DNA of 64,000 nt from Prescottella equi (GCF_002094305.1 NZ_LWTX01000007.1:1-64000), one strand, 5' to 3'; counted from the stretch's first letter, positions 52,826-63,603 are shown. Translations and numbers: made by a program. The notes: generated from the sequence alone by a model not told the origin.

Positions 52826-53959
52826 TCAGTGCCGGCGGGGACGCGAGCGTCGCCACACGAGGCCGAACGTCGCGAGCCCGGCCACGAGTGCACCACCGAG
52901 AAGGACGGGCGTGGACCACTGCGCGGCTCCGTCGTCCGGGCCGGCGCCGTCGGACGCCTCCGTCGTGTCGGACGCGGCCGGTTCCCCTGTCGACGCCGAG
53001 AGCGATACCGAACCGCCGGACCACGATTCGTTGCGGGTCAGGTCGACCGCGCCGGGCAGAACCTGCAGCGGGGGCAGCGGACCGCCGGCGGATTCCGATC
53101 CGGCAAGCAGGTCGCCGCCCGGAGTGAACGCAATGGCCTCGCCCTGCGGCTGATTCGGCAACGCCACCCGCACCGGGGTGGTCGTGGTCAGTGCCCGCGC
53201 GAGGTCGCCGTCCGGGGCCGAGAACAGGTAGACGTCTGTGTACGTGCGCAGCGCGGCAACGGTGCCGTCGGCGCTGACGGCACCGCCCGTCACCAACGTC
53301 GATCCGCCGACGGGCACGGGACCACCCGGTGTCGTCGTCGGTCCGATTCGCAGCTCACCGACCCGCTCGAGCGTGGTCGGCCCGGGCGAGGCGAGGCCGT
53401 CGACCGACACTCCGCCGGCCGGTCGGTACACACCGTTGGCGACGAGGACTTCCTTCGTGACGATCAGCGGCACGCCGTCCCGCTGCATCAACAGCGCCTC
53501 CGCATCGTGGGGGCCGTCGGGATACGTGAGCCGGTGCAACTGCCCGTCCCCCGACGCCGGATCCAGGGCGATCAGCGCCACCGTCGACCGGGCGCGCAGG
53601 TTGTCGCCGGTGTCGGCGAGCCACAACCGGCCGTCCGGGCCGACCCCCATGTCCTCGATGTCGTACGGGTCGACCGGAACGGGCACGGTGCCGGTCACCG
53701 CACAGTTCCCGTCGAGCACGACGACGGCGTCGTCGGTGCCGCTGTCGCCGATGCCGTATGTCTTCCCGTCCAGCACCGCCAGCCCGGACAGCTCGGCGAG
53801 GGCCGGATCGGTCGGGGTGCAGACCGGCTCGAACCGGGCGTTCGGCAACAGCACGCCGGAACCGCTGCTCTGCGCCGCCGCCGGACCGGCGAGCGACAAC
53901 GAGGGAACAAGAGCGGCCGCGGCACCGGCCAGCCCGAGCCGGGTAGCGACGCGTCGTCT
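52826..53959 (-). CDS. beta-propeller-like secreted protein with C-terminal membrane anchor; start uncertain
   Basis: About 377 aa read from the codon after the hflX stop. A signal peptide follows (RRRVATRLGLAGAAAALVPS..AGPAAAQ), then repeats that look like a beta-propeller (LSGLAVLDGKTYGIGDSG, VGPDGRLWLADTGDN, VSADGTVAALRTY, FTPGGDLLAGSESAG). A C-terminal membrane segment (STPVLLGGALVAGLATFGLVW) and RRSRPRRH close it, so it would be membrane-anchored, folded outside. No ATG, GTG or TTG occurs in frame between 54169 (deep inside hflX) and a TTG at 53899 that would cut the signal peptide. Coordinates give the coding limit. Confidence 0.6.
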   Translation of the reverse strand, partial: RRRVATRLGLAGAAAALVPSLSLAGPAAAQSSGSGVLLPNARFEPVCTPTDPALAELSGLAVLDGKTYGIGDSGTDDAVVVLDGNCAVTGTVPVPVDPYDIEDMGVGPDGRLWLADTGDNLRARSTVALIALDPASGDGQLHRLTYPDGPHDAEALLMQRDGVPLIVTKEVLVANGVYRPAGGVSVDGLASPGPTTLERVGELRIGPTTTPGGPVPVGGSTLVTGGAVSADGTVAALRTYTDVYLFSAPDGDLARALTTTTPVRVALPNQPQGEAIAFTPGGDLLAGSESAGGPLPPLQVLPGAVDLTRNESWSGGSVSLSASTGEPAASDTTEASDGAGPDDGAAQWSTPVLLGGALVAGLATFGLVWRRSRPRRH

Positions 53960-55436
53960 AGCCGCGCCCCGCGAACTCGTCCAGTGCCGAGGCGAGCGAT
54001 TCGGGAACCCGCACTCGCATGCGGGTGCCGTCTTCCTCGTGGGTGGTGTCGAGGATCTGGCCGTCGGAGTGGATGCGTGCGACGAGGTCGCCTCGCGAGT
54101 AGGGCACGAGCACGTCGACCTCGACTTCCGGTCGTCGAACGATCTCGTCCAGTCGCGTACGGAGCTCATCGATGCCCTCCCCGGTTCGGGCGGACACGAA
54201 CACCGCGCCGGGCAGGAGCCCGCGCAGCTGGGTCAGTACCACCGGGTCCGCGGCGTCGATCTTGTTTACCACGATCAACTCGGGCGGAGCGGTCGTATCG
54301 TTCTCGCGGATCACCTCGGTGACGACCTCGCGAACGGCCTTGATCTGGTCCGTCGGCAGCGGGTCGGACCCGTCCACGACGTGCAACAACAGGTCGGCGT
54401 CGGTGACCTCCTCGAGCGTCGACCGGAACGCCTCGACCAGCTGGGTGGGCAGGTGGCGCACGAAACCGACGGTGTCGGTGAGGACGTACTCACGGCCGTC
54501 CTCGAACGACGCCTGCCGGGTCGTCGGATCCAAGGTCGCGAACAGCGCGTTCTGGACCAGCACACCCGACCCGGTGAGGGCGTTGAGCAGGCTCGACTTG
54601 CCGGCGTTGGTGTATCCGACGATCGCGACGGACGGGATCTCGCTGCGAAGGCGGTGGCTGCGCTTGGTGTCGCGCGCCGCCTTCATACCCTTGATCTCAC
54701 GCCGCAACTTCGCCATCCGCTCGCGGATGCGCCGGCGGTCGGTCTCGATCTTCGTCTCGCCGGGACCGCGCAGGCCGACGCCGCCGTTACTGCCGGCACG
54801 GCCACCGGCCTGCCGGGACATCGACTCGCCCCAGCCGCGCAGCCGCGGCAGCATGTACTCCATCTGCGCCAGCGCGACCTGCGCCTTGCCCTCTCGGGAC
54901 GTCGCGTGCTGGGCGAAGATGTCGAGGATCAGCGCCGTCCGGTCGATCACCTTGACCTTGACGACCTTCTCCAGCGCGGTGAGCTGGGCAGGCGTGAGCT
55001 CGCCGTCGCAGATCACGGTGTCGGCACCGGTCGCGAGAACCACCTGCCGCAACTCGTCGGCCTTGCCGGAACCGATGTAGGTGGCTGCGTCGGGCTTGTC
55101 GCGCCGCTGGACCAGACCCTCGAGCACCTCGGAGCCGGCGGTCTCGGCGAGCGCCGCGAGCTCGGCCATGCTGGCGTCGGCCTGAGCGGCGGTGCCGGAC
55201 GTCCAGACGCCGACGAGCACCACACGTTCGAGACGCAGCTGCCGGTACTCGACCTCGGTGACGTCGGTGAGCTCGGTGGACAGACCCTGAACACGCCGCA
55301 GGGCGCTGCGCTCGTCGAGCTGCATCTCGCCGACGGACGGCGCCGAGTGGTCGTCGAAGTAGTCAGCCTCGTCGGAGGCCGTGTGCTCGGCGGTGTCGTC
55401 CGCCGACTGGGAGTGGGTGCGATGTGTTTTCGTCAT
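53958..55436 (-). CDS. hflX: ribosome-associated GTPase HflX
   Basis: 492 aa. It splits stalled ribosomes and aids recovery from stress. N-terminal HflX domain (ATYIGSGKADELRQVV, DGELTPAQLTALEK), a linker with GGVGLRGPGETKIETDRR, then G domain: G1 GYTNAGKSSLLN, G3 DTVGFVRHLP, G4 VVNKIDAADP, and a C-terminal domain. A Ser/Asp-rich first 35 residues is poorly conserved. The stop lies just upstream of the propeller gene, and dapF is 80 bp upstream of the start. Confidence 0.95.
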   Translation of the reverse strand: MTKTHRTHSQSADDTAEHTASDEADYFDDHSAPSVGEMQLDERSALRRVQGLSTELTDVTEVEYRQLRLERVVLVGVWTSGTAAQADASMAELAALAETAGSEVLEGLVQRRDKPDAATYIGSGKADELRQVVLATGADTVICDGELTPAQLTALEKVVKVKVIDRTALILDIFAQHATSREGKAQVALAQMEYMLPRLRGWGESMSRQAGGRAGSNGGVGLRGPGETKIETDRRRIRERMAKLRREIKGMKAARDTKRSHRLRSEIPSVAIVGYTNAGKSSLLNALTGSGVLVQNALFATLDPTTRQASFEDGREYVLTDTVGFVRHLPTQLVEAFRSTLEEVTDADLLLHVVDGSDPLPTDQIKAVREVVTEVIRENDTTAPPELIVVNKIDAADPVVLTQLRGLLPGAVFVSARTGEGIDELRTRLDEIVRRPEVEVDVLVPYSRGDLVARIHSDGQILDTTHEEDGTRMRVRVPESLASALDEFAGRG

Positions 55437-55516
55437 ACACCTTCATGGTCCCACGAAGCGCGAGTGCGGTGCACGCCGATTTCGGTCCGGCCCCGGCGCC
55501 CCGGGCCCGACGCCGA

Positions 55517-56386
55517 TCATCCCAGCTCGGTCCACCAGCGGTCGTCGATCCGACCGGCGGCGACCAGCATCGACGGACCGCGCAGTGCGGCGCGGCCACC
55601 GTCGACCGAAACCTCGACGCGACCACCGGGGACCCGCACCTCGACCTTGCCGTCGGCGTCACCGTGCGCGCGCAGCGCGGCCACCGCGGCCGCGACCGTG
55701 CCGGTGCCGCAGGACCGGGTCTCCCCCACACCACGCTCGTGGACGCGCATCTGCACGGCCCCGTCGACGAGCGCGGTCAGGATCTCGATGTTGACGCCCT
55801 CGGGGAAGAACCCGGGGTCGAATCCGGGCGCGGCCGTGAGGTCGAGCGACGCGAGCGACGCCGGGGTCAGATCGGGATCGACGCAGGCGAGATGCGGGTT
55901 GCCGACGTCGATGCCGATGCCTTCGAGAACACGTCCGCCCACCGTCGCGGTGGAGGTTCCGAGCTCGCGCACCCGGCCCATGTCGACGGTGACGTCGCCG
56001 TGGACGTGATCTGCGGAGTGCACATGTACCGGACGGGCGCCGGCCCGGCTACCCACCACGAACTCGTCGCGCAGCTCCAGCCCCGTCGCGCGCAGGTAGT
56101 GCGCGAACACCCGTACACCGTTGCCGCACATCTCGGCGATCGAACCGTCGCCGTTGCGGTAGTCCATGAACCAGTCGTCGGCGCCGACGCCCTCGGGCAG
56201 CTCGGGCAGCACACCGACCGCGGCAAGCGCACCGGCCCGCGCGACGCGCAGGAGGCCGTCCGCTCCCAGTCCTCGACGGCGGTCGCACAACGCGGCGACA
56301 CGGTGCGCCGGCAGCGCGAGATCGACATCCGGATCCGGGAGGATCACGAAGTCGTTCTCGGTACCGTGGCCCTTGCTGAATTCCAT
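55517..56386 (-). CDS. dapF: diaminopimelate epimerase
   Basis: 289 aa, PLP-independent, interconverts LL- and meso-diaminopimelate for lysine and peptidoglycan. Two catalytic cysteines: C87 in AEMCGNGVR and C226 in TRSCGTGT, one in each of the two similar halves. The N-terminal segment [14 protein letters not shown] is typical. The gene lies between miaA and hflX as in M. tuberculosis (Rv2725c-Rv2727c), 21 bp from miaA. Confidence 0.95.
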   Translation of the reverse strand: MEFSKGHGTENDFVILPDPDVDLALPAHRVAALCDRRRGLGADGLLRVARAGALAAVGVLPELPEGVGADDWFMDYRNGDGSIAEMCGNGVRVFAHYLRATGLELRDEFVVGSRAGARPVHVHSADHVHGDVTVDMGRVRELGTSTATVGGRVLEGIGIDVGNPHLACVDPDLTPASLASLDLTAAPGFDPGFFPEGVNIEILTALVDGAVQMRVHERGVGETRSCGTGTVAAAVAALRAHGDADGKVEVRVPGGRVEVSVDGGRAALRGPSMLVAAGRIDDRWWTELG

Positions 56387-56407
56387 GCCGTCAACTCTAG
56401 CGGGACG

Positions 56408-57334
56408 TCAGTGCTCGCCGATCGCGCGCAGCACACCCTCCAGCAGAGCCGGATCGGCACCGTCCACCCAACGCACCCGGGGATCGCGGCGGAACCAGGA
56501 CCGTTGCCGGCGCACGTAGCGGCGAGTGCCGATGAAGGTGCGCTCCAACGCCTCTGCGCGGTCGTACTCCCCGTCGAACATCGCGAGCACCTGCGCGTAG
56601 CCGATCGCGCGCTGCGCCGTCACCCCCTCCCGCAGGCCCACCCCGACGAGGCGCTCGACCTCGTCGACGAGACCCCGGTCGAACATCTGCTCGGTACGCA
56701 GCCGGATCCGTGTGTCGAGCGCCTCGGTGTCGCGGTCGACACCGAAGATCGTCGTGCCCCAACGTGGTTCACCGATCTTGGGAGCCGACGCCGCGAACGG
56801 CTTGCCGGTGAGCTCGACGACCTCGAGTGCGCGCACCATGCGCCGACCGTCGGTCGGCAGGATGGAGGCCGCTGCTTCCGGATCGACCCGTTCGAGCTCG
56901 GCACGCACCGCGGCAACCCCGCCCTCGGTCAGAACCGACTCCCAGTGCGCACGAATCTGCGGGTCCGTCGCGGGGAAAGCCCACTCGTCGAGCAGCGACT
57001 GCACGTACATCATCGATCCGCCGACGATGACGGGCACCGCGCCGCGGGCCCGGATGTCCTCGACGTCGCGCACCGCGGATTCCTGGTATCGCGCGACGGT
57101 GGCGGTCTCGGTGACGTCCAGGACGTCCAACTGATGGTGCGGTATGCCGCGACGCTCGGCCACCGTCAGCTTCGCGGTGCCGACGTCCATGCCGCGGTAC
57201 AGCTGCATCGCATCGATGTTGACGATCTCGCCACCGAGTCGCTCCGCGAGGTCGAGGCCGAGATCGGATTTGCCGGTGGCGGTGGGGCCGACGACGGCGA
57301 TCGGTGTCGGTCCGGGTGCCCGGGGAGAACTCAC
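56408..57334 (-). CDS. miaA: tRNA dimethylallyltransferase
   Basis: 308 aa from GTG 57334, overlapping the upstream gene's stop (GTGA). It adds a dimethylallyl group from DMAPP to A37 of tRNAs reading UNN codons. Walker [12 protein letters not shown] near the N-terminus, [16 protein letters not shown] and [12 protein letters not shown] are the family landmarks. MiaB, encoded about 3 kb away, methylthiolates the product (ms2i6A). Confidence 0.94.
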   Translation of the reverse strand: MSSPRAPGPTPIAVVGPTATGKSDLGLDLAERLGGEIVNIDAMQLYRGMDVGTAKLTVAERRGIPHHQLDVLDVTETATVARYQESAVRDVEDIRARGAVPVIVGGSMMYVQSLLDEWAFPATDPQIRAHWESVLTEGGVAAVRAELERVDPEAAASILPTDGRRMVRALEVVELTGKPFAASAPKIGEPRWGTTIFGVDRDTEALDTRIRLRTEQMFDRGLVDEVERLVGVGLREGVTAQRAIGYAQVLAMFDGEYDRAEALERTFIGTRRYVRRQRSWFRRDPRVRWVDGADPALLEGVLRAIGEH

Positions 57335-58071
57335 GGCAGCCACATTCCGACGTGGTAGCCGACACCGTACGGCGCACCGCGGTACGACGATTCGGCCTTC
57401 CGCGGCTGACCGGTTCCGGTCACGTCGCCGAACACGCCCGAAAGTACCTGCCAGGCAGCACGTCCGGCGAGCCCTACCGCTGCGCACAACTCCGGGTCCA
57501 GCGCGGCGAGCGCGGCCGGGTCACCGGCGGCCAGGGCGCGGTCGAGCGCAGCCTCGACGTCTGCTGATCGTTCGTCGAACGCGCCCGGGGCCTTGTCCGT
57601 CAACGTGTTCGCACCGTCGGCGATCACGAGCAGACCTTGTGCGGTGGTGGACTCGTCGAAGTCGGCCCGCAGTCGAGCTCCGAGCCGCGTGCACTCGGCG
57701 GCCGGAGTGTCGGCCGCCAGCGTCCGCACCCGCACCCGGACCGACGGCGCCGCGCGCCCCCGCAGCCAACCGGCGACCAGGGCCGCGAGCGGCATGTCGG
57801 GGTCCGGTGCCGTGGGCGGGGCGTCGGACAGCGACACCGGGAGGTCGACTCCGAAACCCCGGAACGTGCCGCACGATTCGGGGGCCACGTCCGCGGGCCC
57901 GCGCCCGACCTCGGCGACACCGATCGCCGTCCACTCGACGCACGAGTCGGCCAGCCGGCCCGCCACGTCCAGCGCCGCTCGGCGCAACCGGTCGGTTTCC
58001 GACGCTGCGGCACCGGCCAATTGGGGAACCAGCAGTGGCGGCGAGGGCACGAAGGCTGCGGCTGTCAACAC
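57331..58071 (-). CDS. class III extradiol dioxygenase-like protein (Rv2728c-like)
   Basis: 246 aa from GTG 58071. The N-terminus [16 protein letters not shown] and a later [24 protein letters not shown] suggest the class III extradiol dioxygenase/MEMO fold. The early His ligand of active dioxygenases is not in the usual HH arrangement, so activity is doubtful. It is coupled to miaA by a 4-base overlap and corresponds to Rv2728c by position. Function unknown. Confidence 0.7.
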   Translation of the reverse strand: MLTAAAFVPSPPLLVPQLAGAAASETDRLRRAALDVAGRLADSCVEWTAIGVAEVGRGPADVAPESCGTFRGFGVDLPVSLSDAPPTAPDPDMPLAALVAGWLRGRAAPSVRVRVRTLAADTPAAECTRLGARLRADFDESTTAQGLLVIADGANTLTDKAPGAFDERSADVEAALDRALAAGDPAALAALDPELCAAVGLAGRAAWQVLSGVFGDVTGTGQPRKAESSYRGAPYGVGYHVGMWLP

Positions 58072-58236
58072 ACTGCGCCACGGTAGTCGACCCGAGGTGA
58101 CGCCCTCGGAGGGTCATACCTGTTTCAATAGTCGTGGACAGTCGCTGCACGCTCCCACCGGCCCCGACCCGAGAGGGTGCGGTGAGAGGCGACAGTGTGA
58201 TGAGGCAGCCGTGACGCGCGGCAGAGACGAGGAGCT

Positions 58237-59595
58237 ATGACCGACAGCAACGCACCCAAGCCGGGTACCCCCAAGCCGGGTTCCCCGAAGCCGGGCGCTG
58301 CCAAGCCCGGTGCCGCCAAGACCGCCGGCGCCCCCAAGTCCGGTCCTGCCTCGGCGCATGCCCCTCACACCGCCGCCCCCAGCAATCCGAGCCTGTTCGG
58401 CCGCGTCGACGACGACGGTACCGCCTGGGTGAAGACCGCTGACGGGGAACGACAGATCGGCTCCTGGCAGGCGGGCGACGCCGCCGAAGGCCTCGCCCAC
58501 TTCGGCCGCCGCTACGACGATCTCGCGACCGAGGTGGCCCTGCTCGAGGCTCGTCTCGCGTCCGGCGCGGGCGACCCCAAGAAGACCAGGTCGGCCGCCG
58601 AGGCACTCGCCGAGACCCTGCCGACCGCGGCCGTCATCGGCGACATCGACGCGCTCAGCGCGCGACTGGCGGCGATCGTGGAAGGCTCCGAGCAGGCCGC
58701 GACACAGGCGAAGCAGGAGAAGGACCAATCCCGTCAGGAGCAGACGGCCCGCAAGGAAGCGCTCGCCACCGAGGCCGAGCAGCTCGGGAACGAATCGACA
58801 CAGTGGAAGGCCGCCGGCGACCGTCTGCGCGAGATCCTCGACGAGTGGAAGACGCTGCGCGGACTCGACCGGAAGACCGACGACGCGCTGTGGAAGCGGT
58901 TCTCGAAGGCCAGGGAGGCGTTCAACCGTCGTCGTGGCACCCACTTCGCCGAACTCGATCGGGAGCGCGCCACCGCGAAGACCCGCAAGGAAGAACTCGT
59001 CGCGCAGGCCGAGGCACTGTCGGGCTCCACCGACTGGGGTCCGACCGCAGGCGCGTTCCGTGACCTGCTCGCCGAGTGGAAGGCGGCCGGGCGTGCGCCC
59101 CGGGACGCCGACGACGCCCTGTGGCGCCGGTTCAAGGAGGCGCAGGACGTCTTCTTCGCCGCCCGCAACGCGGCCGCGTCCGAGCGCGACGCCGAGTTCG
59201 CCCAGAACGCGGTGGCCAAGGAGGAACTGCTCGCGAGTGCCGGGAACATCGACCCCGACAAGGACATCGATGCGGCTCGCGCCGCCCTGCGCGACCTCCA
59301 GGAGAAGTGGGACGCGATCGGCAAGGTCCCCCGCGAGCGCATGCACGACCTCGAGAGCAAGCTCCGCGCGATCGAGAAGCGTGTCCGCGAGGCCGCCGAC
59401 TCCGAGTGGCGTCGTACCGATCCCGAGGCGCTGGCGCGTGCCGCCCAGTTCCGCGAGCGTGTCACGCAGTTCGAGGAGCAGGCCGCGAAGGCCACGGCCG
59501 CCGGCAAGACCAAGGACGCCGAGAAGGCGCTCGCTCAGGCCCAGCAGTGGCGTGAGTGGGCCGAGGCGGCCGAGGGCGCGGTCAACGAGCGCTGA
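58237..59595 (+). CDS. DUF349 domain protein
   Basis: 452 aa from ATG 58237, 6 bp after GAGGAG. The N-terminus is a PKPG repeat (residues 8-28: [21 protein letters not shown] in shorter pieces) followed by an OB-like part ([16 protein letters not shown]). From residue about 90 it is a run of helical repeats with the DUF349 pattern ([62 protein letters not shown]). Probably an elongated helical bundle; its function is not established. A 22-bp stem hairpin follows. Confidence 0.9.
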   Translation: MTDSNAPKPGTPKPGSPKPGAAKPGAAKTAGAPKSGPASAHAPHTAAPSNPSLFGRVDDDGTAWVKTADGERQIGSWQAGDAAEGLAHFGRRYDDLATEVALLEARLASGAGDPKKTRSAAEALAETLPTAAVIGDIDALSARLAAIVEGSEQAATQAKQEKDQSRQEQTARKEALATEAEQLGNESTQWKAAGDRLREILDEWKTLRGLDRKTDDALWKRFSKAREAFNRRRGTHFAELDRERATAKTRKEELVAQAEALSGSTDWGPTAGAFRDLLAEWKAAGRAPRDADDALWRRFKEAQDVFFAARNAAASERDAEFAQNAVAKEELLASAGNIDPDKDIDAARAALRDLQEKWDAIGKVPRERMHDLESKLRAIEKRVREAADSEWRRTDPEALARAAQFRERVTQFEEQAAKATAAGKTKDAEKALAQAQQWREWAEAAEGAVNER

Positions 59596-59602
59596 GTGAC
59601 GA

Positions 59603-59648
59603 ACGAATGAGGGGTGCGACGCCGGTCGGCGTCGCGCCCCTCATTCGT
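59603..59648. terminator. 22-bp stem bidirectional terminator
   Basis: Arms 59603-59624 and 59627-59648 (core ATGAGGGG...CCCCTCAT, one G-U pair) directly after the DUF349 stop and 35 bp before the convergent membrane-protein gene. Confidence 0.85.
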
Positions 59649-59683
59649 CGTCCGGGATTCGTTCGTCCGGGCGGATCGTCCTC

Positions 59684-60286
59684 TCAGACGGTCCAGTCGT
59701 TGTGCGAATCCGGGTCGGCGGCGTTGCGGCGCGCCTCCTCCGCCGCGAGCTGCATGGCCGTGCGGGTCCACACCACCTTCAACCAGTGGAACGTGAGCAC
59801 GATGACCGTGATCCAGCCCAGGATCAGGCCGATGCCAGGGCCCGCGCCGGACGCGTCCGCGACCGGGAGCGTCTGCCGCGACCAGATCGCCAGCATGCCG
59901 AACACCGTGGAGACCGCGGTGCCGGCGAGCGCGACCCACGCAAGCACCCAGCGCCGCGTGACGAGCGCCAGGATCGAGAACACGCCGCCGAACACCAGCG
60001 CGAGCCACACGAAGATCCGGGACGGCAACTTGACGTGCTCGTCGACGGCGGGCTGGGCGTAGATCAGCACGTCCCAGCCGTTCGCCGAGCCGGTGTGCGG
60101 CAGGGTGAACGACAGCAGCAGGACGAGGACGCACACCGCGACGACCACGGCGCGCATGCCGGGATCGATCTCGCCGGCGATCTTCTTCTCGGCCGCCTCG
60201 AAGTCCTTCTGGTACTCCTCGATGGGGTCGGGGGTGTGCCCGCCGGGGCGGTTCTCGTGGTCGGCCGCGTCGCCGCTGGCACTCAT
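59684..60286 (-). CDS. conserved membrane protein (Rv2732c-like)
   Basis: 200 aa from ATG 60286, whose ATGA overlaps the miaB stop; an in-frame ATG at 60295 is the alternative. A hydrophilic N-terminus ([21 protein letters not shown]) precedes four membrane segments (about 45-63, 88-110, 112-132, 150-170), and the C-terminus is charged. By position it matches Rv2732c in M. tuberculosis. The family has no known function. Confidence 0.75.
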   Translation of the reverse strand: MSASGDAADHENRPGGHTPDPIEEYQKDFEAAEKKIAGEIDPGMRAVVVAVCVLVLLLSFTLPHTGSANGWDVLIYAQPAVDEHVKLPSRIFVWLALVFGGVFSILALVTRRWVLAWVALAGTAVSTVFGMLAIWSRQTLPVADASGAGPGIGLILGWITVIVLTFHWLKVVWTRTAMQLAAEEARRNAADPDSHNDWTV

Positions 60287-61800
60287 GCGTTGCATCCCAT
60301 CTGTGCTGGCAGCGGCGCGGGGACACCCACCTGGGGCAGTCCCAGCCCGACGCCGATCGGTGGAGTCTTCGGGGTGACTCCACGTTCGAACGAATCACCG
60401 GCGCGGGTGCGGCGGTGCGTGAGGACGGTGTCGTCGGCGACGAGGTGGTGCGGGGCCGCCGACGTGACGACGACGGTGATGACGTCGCCGGGGCGCAGGT
60501 CGCCGTCGAGGTTGCCCTCGGGCTTGAAGTGGACCAGCCGGCCGTCCCGCGCCCGGCCGCTCATGCGCGCGGTCTCGGCGTTCTTGCGGCCGTCGCCCGC
60601 GGTCACCAACAGCTCGACCTCGGTGCCGACGAGCTTGCGGTTCTCCTCGAGCGTGATCTCCTCCTGCAGCGCGATGAGGCGGTCGTAGCGCTCCTGCACA
60701 ACGGCTTTCGGGAGCTGACCGTCCATCTCCGCGGCGGGCGTTCCGGGACGCTTGGAGTACTGGAACGTGAACGCGCTGGTGAAGCGCGCCTGCCGGACGA
60801 CGTCGAGGGTGGCCTGGAAGTCTTCCTCGGTCTCTCCCGGGAAGCCCACGATGATGTCGGTCGTGATGGCGGCGTGCGGCATCGCGGCGCGCACCTTCTC
60901 GATGATCCCGAGGAACTTGGCGCTGCGGTACGAGCGGCGCATCGCCTTGAGGACGCGGTCCGAGCCGGACTGCAGCGGCATGTGCAGCTGCGGGCACACG
61001 TTCGGCGTCGTCGCCATCGCCTCGATGACGTCGTCGGTGAACTCGGCCGGATGCGGCGACGTGAACCGCACTCGCTCGAGCCCGTCGATCTGCCCGCACG
61101 CGCTCAGCAGCTTCGCGAACGCGCCGCGGTCGCGCGGGAGTTCCGGATCGGCGAACGAGACGCCGTACGAGTTCACGTTCTGGCCCAGCAACGTCACCTC
61201 GAGCACGCCCTCGTTCACGAGCGCCTGGACCTCGGCGAGAATGTCGCCCGGACGACGATCGACCTCCTTGCCACGCAGCGACGGCACGATGCAGAACGTG
61301 CAGGTGTTGTTGCAGCCGACGGAGATCGACACCCAGCCGGCGTACGCGGACTCGCGCTTGGCCGGCAGGGTCGACGGGAAGGCCTCGAGCGATTCGAGGA
61401 TCTCGACCTGAGCTTGCTCGTTGTGCCGGGCCCGCTCGAGCAGCGCGGGCAGCGAGCCGATGTTGTGGGTGCCGAAGACGACGTCGACCCACGGCGCCTT
61501 CTTGACGACCGTGTCGCGGTCCTTCTGCGCCAGGCAGCCGCCGACCGCGATCTGCATGCCGGGGCGCTCCTCCTTCACCGGCGCAAGATGGCTGAGGTTG
61601 CCGTACAGCTTGTTGTCGGCGTTCTCGCGCACCGCGCACGTGTTGAAGACGACCAGATCGGCCTGCTCCCCCGGCACGGCCTTGGTGTAGCCGGCGTCCT
61701 CGAGCAGACCCGACAGCCGCTCGGAGTCGTGCACGTTCATCTGACAGCCGTAGGTGCGGACCTCGTAGCTGCGTCCGGCATTCTGGTCGATCGTCTCCAC
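60283..61800 (-). CDS. miaB: tRNA-2-methylthio-N6-dimethylallyladenosine synthase
   Basis: 505 aa from GTG 61800. Radical SAM methylthiotransferase. The N-terminal UPF0004 domain has three cluster cysteines ([28 protein letters not shown]); the radical SAM motif is [15 protein letters not shown] (Cx3Cx2C); the TRAM domain sits near the C-terminus. The protein ends in an unusual Pro/Gly/Val-rich 35-residue tail ([20 protein letters not shown]). It thiomethylates MiaA-modified tRNAs. Confidence 0.94.
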   Translation of the reverse strand: METIDQNAGRSYEVRTYGCQMNVHDSERLSGLLEDAGYTKAVPGEQADLVVFNTCAVRENADNKLYGNLSHLAPVKEERPGMQIAVGGCLAQKDRDTVVKKAPWVDVVFGTHNIGSLPALLERARHNEQAQVEILESLEAFPSTLPAKRESAYAGWVSISVGCNNTCTFCIVPSLRGKEVDRRPGDILAEVQALVNEGVLEVTLLGQNVNSYGVSFADPELPRDRGAFAKLLSACGQIDGLERVRFTSPHPAEFTDDVIEAMATTPNVCPQLHMPLQSGSDRVLKAMRRSYRSAKFLGIIEKVRAAMPHAAITTDIIVGFPGETEEDFQATLDVVRQARFTSAFTFQYSKRPGTPAAEMDGQLPKAVVQERYDRLIALQEEITLEENRKLVGTEVELLVTAGDGRKNAETARMSGRARDGRLVHFKPEGNLDGDLRPGDVITVVVTSAAPHHLVADDTVLTHRRTRAGDSFERGVTPKTPPIGVGLGLPQVGVPAPLPAQMGCNA

Positions 61801-61897
61801 GCATCCAAGGGTACGGCCCCCGGCAAAACCGCCTGTCGTGGCCACATTGTTCGCCTGGACCCGACCCGCGCACGTGGAGCGCTCGACCGCCCGGAGA

Positions 61898-61911
61898 CTT
61901 GATCGTTCAAG
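61898..61911. promoter_or_regulatory. palindrome CTTGATCGTTCAAG upstream of gluA
   Basis: CTTGA-TCGT-TCAAG, 56 bp before the gluA start in the divergent gap with miaB. Probably the site of a transcriptional regulator, identity unknown; it also resembles TTGAT-N4-ATCAA in part. Confidence 0.5.
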
Positions 61912-61950
61912 ATCTACAGGCGCTAGACCAGCGGGTACGTAATGAGTCCC

Positions 61951-61958
61951 TATAGGGT
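61951..61958 (+). promoter_or_regulatory. -10 region of gluA (TATAGGGT)
   Basis: TATAGG/TAGGGT overlapping at 61951-61958, with the gluA ATG at 61967. A start of transcription 6-8 bp downstream would fall on the ATG itself, so the message may be leaderless; no Shine-Dalgarno sequence is seen. Confidence 0.55.
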
Positions 61959-61966
61959 TACGCGTT

Positions 61967-62740
61967 ATGACGCAGCCTGAGACCACCGGAGCGGCTCCCG
62001 GTACCCCGTCGATGATCTCCATGAAGGAGGTCAACAAGCACTACGGGGACCTGCACGTCCTCAAGGACATCGACCTGGAGATCCCGAGCGGCCAAGTGGT
62101 CGTCATGCTCGGCCCGTCCGGGTCGGGCAAGTCGACCCTGTGCCGCACGATCAACCGCCTCGAACCGATCGATCGCGGCTCCATCACGATCGACGGCGTA
62201 CCGGTGCCGGCCGAGGGACGAGCCCTCGCCAAGCTGCGCTCGGATGTCGGCATGGTCTTCCAGAGCTTCAACCTCTTCGCCCACAAGACGGTCCTCGAGA
62301 ACGTCATGCTGGCGCCGGTGAAGGTCCGCAAACTGGACAAGGCGGAGGCCAGGAAGCGCGCCCACGCACTGCTCGAGCGGGTCGGCATCGACTCGCAGGC
62401 CGACAAGTACCCGGCCCAGCTCTCCGGCGGACAGCAGCAGCGCGTCGCGATCGCGCGATCCCTCGCGATGGACCCCAAGGTGATGCTCTTCGACGAGCCC
62501 ACCTCGGCCCTCGACCCCGAGATGGTCAACGAGGTCCTCGACGTCATGGTCAACCTCGCGAAGGAAGGCATGACGATGATCGTGGTCACCCACGAGATGG
62601 GATTCGCGCGCAAGGCCGCGGACCGGATCATCTTCATGGCCGACGGGTCCATCGTCGAGGACACCGACCCCGACACGTTCTTCACCGCTCCGGAGTCGGA
62701 CCGCGCCAAGGACTTCCTCGGCAAGATCCTCGGACACTGA
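61967..62740 (+). CDS. gluA: glutamate ABC transporter ATP-binding protein
   Basis: 257 aa. ABC ATPase of the polar amino acid (PAAT) type: Walker [14 protein letters not shown]-loop VFQSFNLF, signature [16 protein letters not shown], Walker [15 protein letters not shown] and the switch His VVTHEMG. A short variable N-terminal tail ([12 protein letters not shown]) precedes the domain. With gluB and gluC downstream it forms the glutamate uptake operon known as gluABCD in Corynebacterium; gluD lies beyond the window. Possibly leaderless. Confidence 0.92.
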   Translation: MTQPETTGAAPGTPSMISMKEVNKHYGDLHVLKDIDLEIPSGQVVVMLGPSGSGKSTLCRTINRLEPIDRGSITIDGVPVPAEGRALAKLRSDVGMVFQSFNLFAHKTVLENVMLAPVKVRKLDKAEARKRAHALLERVGIDSQADKYPAQLSGGQQQRVAIARSLAMDPKVMLFDEPTSALDPEMVNEVLDVMVNLAKEGMTMIVVTHEMGFARKAADRIIFMADGSIVEDTDPDTFFTAPESDRAKDFLGKILGH

Positions 62741-62757
62741 CGGGGACGGACCACATC

Positions 62758-63603
62758 ATGAAACGCATACGCATCCGAGCGCCGCGCGCGCTCGCACTCG
62801 CCGCCGCCGTCACCGCGGTCGTCCTCACCGCCTCCGCGTGCGGCAGCAGCGAGCCACGGGACGTGCTGGCCGACGCCGCCGAGGGGCAGCTGACCATCGG
62901 CACCAAGTACGACCAGCCGGGTCTGGCCCTGCGCGAACCCGACAAGACCATGACGGGGTTCGACGTCGAGGTCGCCAAGTACATCGCGAACTACCTGGGG
63001 GTACCCGAGAGCGGGATCACCTGGCGCGAGGCGCCGTCGGCGCAGCGCGAGAACCTCATCAAGAACGGTGAGGTCGATTTCGTCGTCGGCACCTACTCGA
63101 TCACCGACAACCGCAAGAAGGTGATCGACTTCGCCGGTCCGTACTACGTGGCGGGGCAGTCGCTGCTGGTCCGCGCCGACGACGACTCCATCACCGGAGC
63201 GGAGTCCCTCCAGGGCGGCAAGAAGCTGTGCTCGGTCTCGGGATCGACACCCGCCCAGAAGATCGCGAAGTCGTACCCGGGCGTCCAGCTGCAGCAGTTC
63301 GACAGCTACTCGTCGTGCGTCGAGGCGCTGCACCGAGGCAAGGTCGACGCACTGACCACCGACGACATCATCCTCGCGGGTTACGCCGCGCAGTATCCGG
63401 GCGAGTTCAAGCTCGCCGGCCAGCCGTTCACCACCGAGTTGTACGGCGTGGGCCTGCCGAAGGGCGAGACCGAGGCGCGCATGAAGATCAACGACGCCAT
63501 CGAGGACATGATCGCGACCGGCGCCTGGCAGCGAGCACTCGAAGAGACCATGGGCGACTCCGGCTACGCGCTGCCCGCGCCGCCGTCGGTCGACCGGTAC
63601 TGA
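62758..63603 (+). CDS. gluB: glutamate-binding lipoprotein
   Basis: 281 aa from ATG 62758, 17 bp after gluA. Signal peptide with lipobox LTASAC (C28 is lipidated in the mature protein). PBP2 (SBP_bac_3) domain: GFDVEVAKYIANYLGV, VDFVVGTYSITDNRKKVIDFAGPYY, CSVSGSTPAQKI. It captures glutamate outside the membrane and delivers it to the permease. Two cysteines in the mature domain (CSVSG, YSSCVEAL) may form a disulfide. Confidence 0.93.
   Translation: MKRIRIRAPRALALAAAVTAVVLTASACGSSEPRDVLADAAEGQLTIGTKYDQPGLALREPDKTMTGFDVEVAKYIANYLGVPESGITWREAPSAQRENLIKNGEVDFVVGTYSITDNRKKVIDFAGPYYVAGQSLLVRADDDSITGAESLQGGKKLCSVSGSTPAQKIAKSYPGVQLQQFDSYSSCVEALHRGKVDALTTDDIILAGYAAQYPGEFKLAGQPFTTELYGVGLPKGETEARMKINDAIEDMIATGAWQRALEETMGDSGYALPAPPSVDRY

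Noticed and set aside
53238-56009. 923-aa open frame on the plus strand
   Set aside because: Runs antisense through the propeller gene, hflX and part of dapF, all of which have clear motifs; codon composition is typical of an antisense frame.
58114-59346. 410-aa open frame on the minus strand
   Set aside because: Antisense to the DUF349 gene, whose coiled-helical pattern and RBS are convincing.
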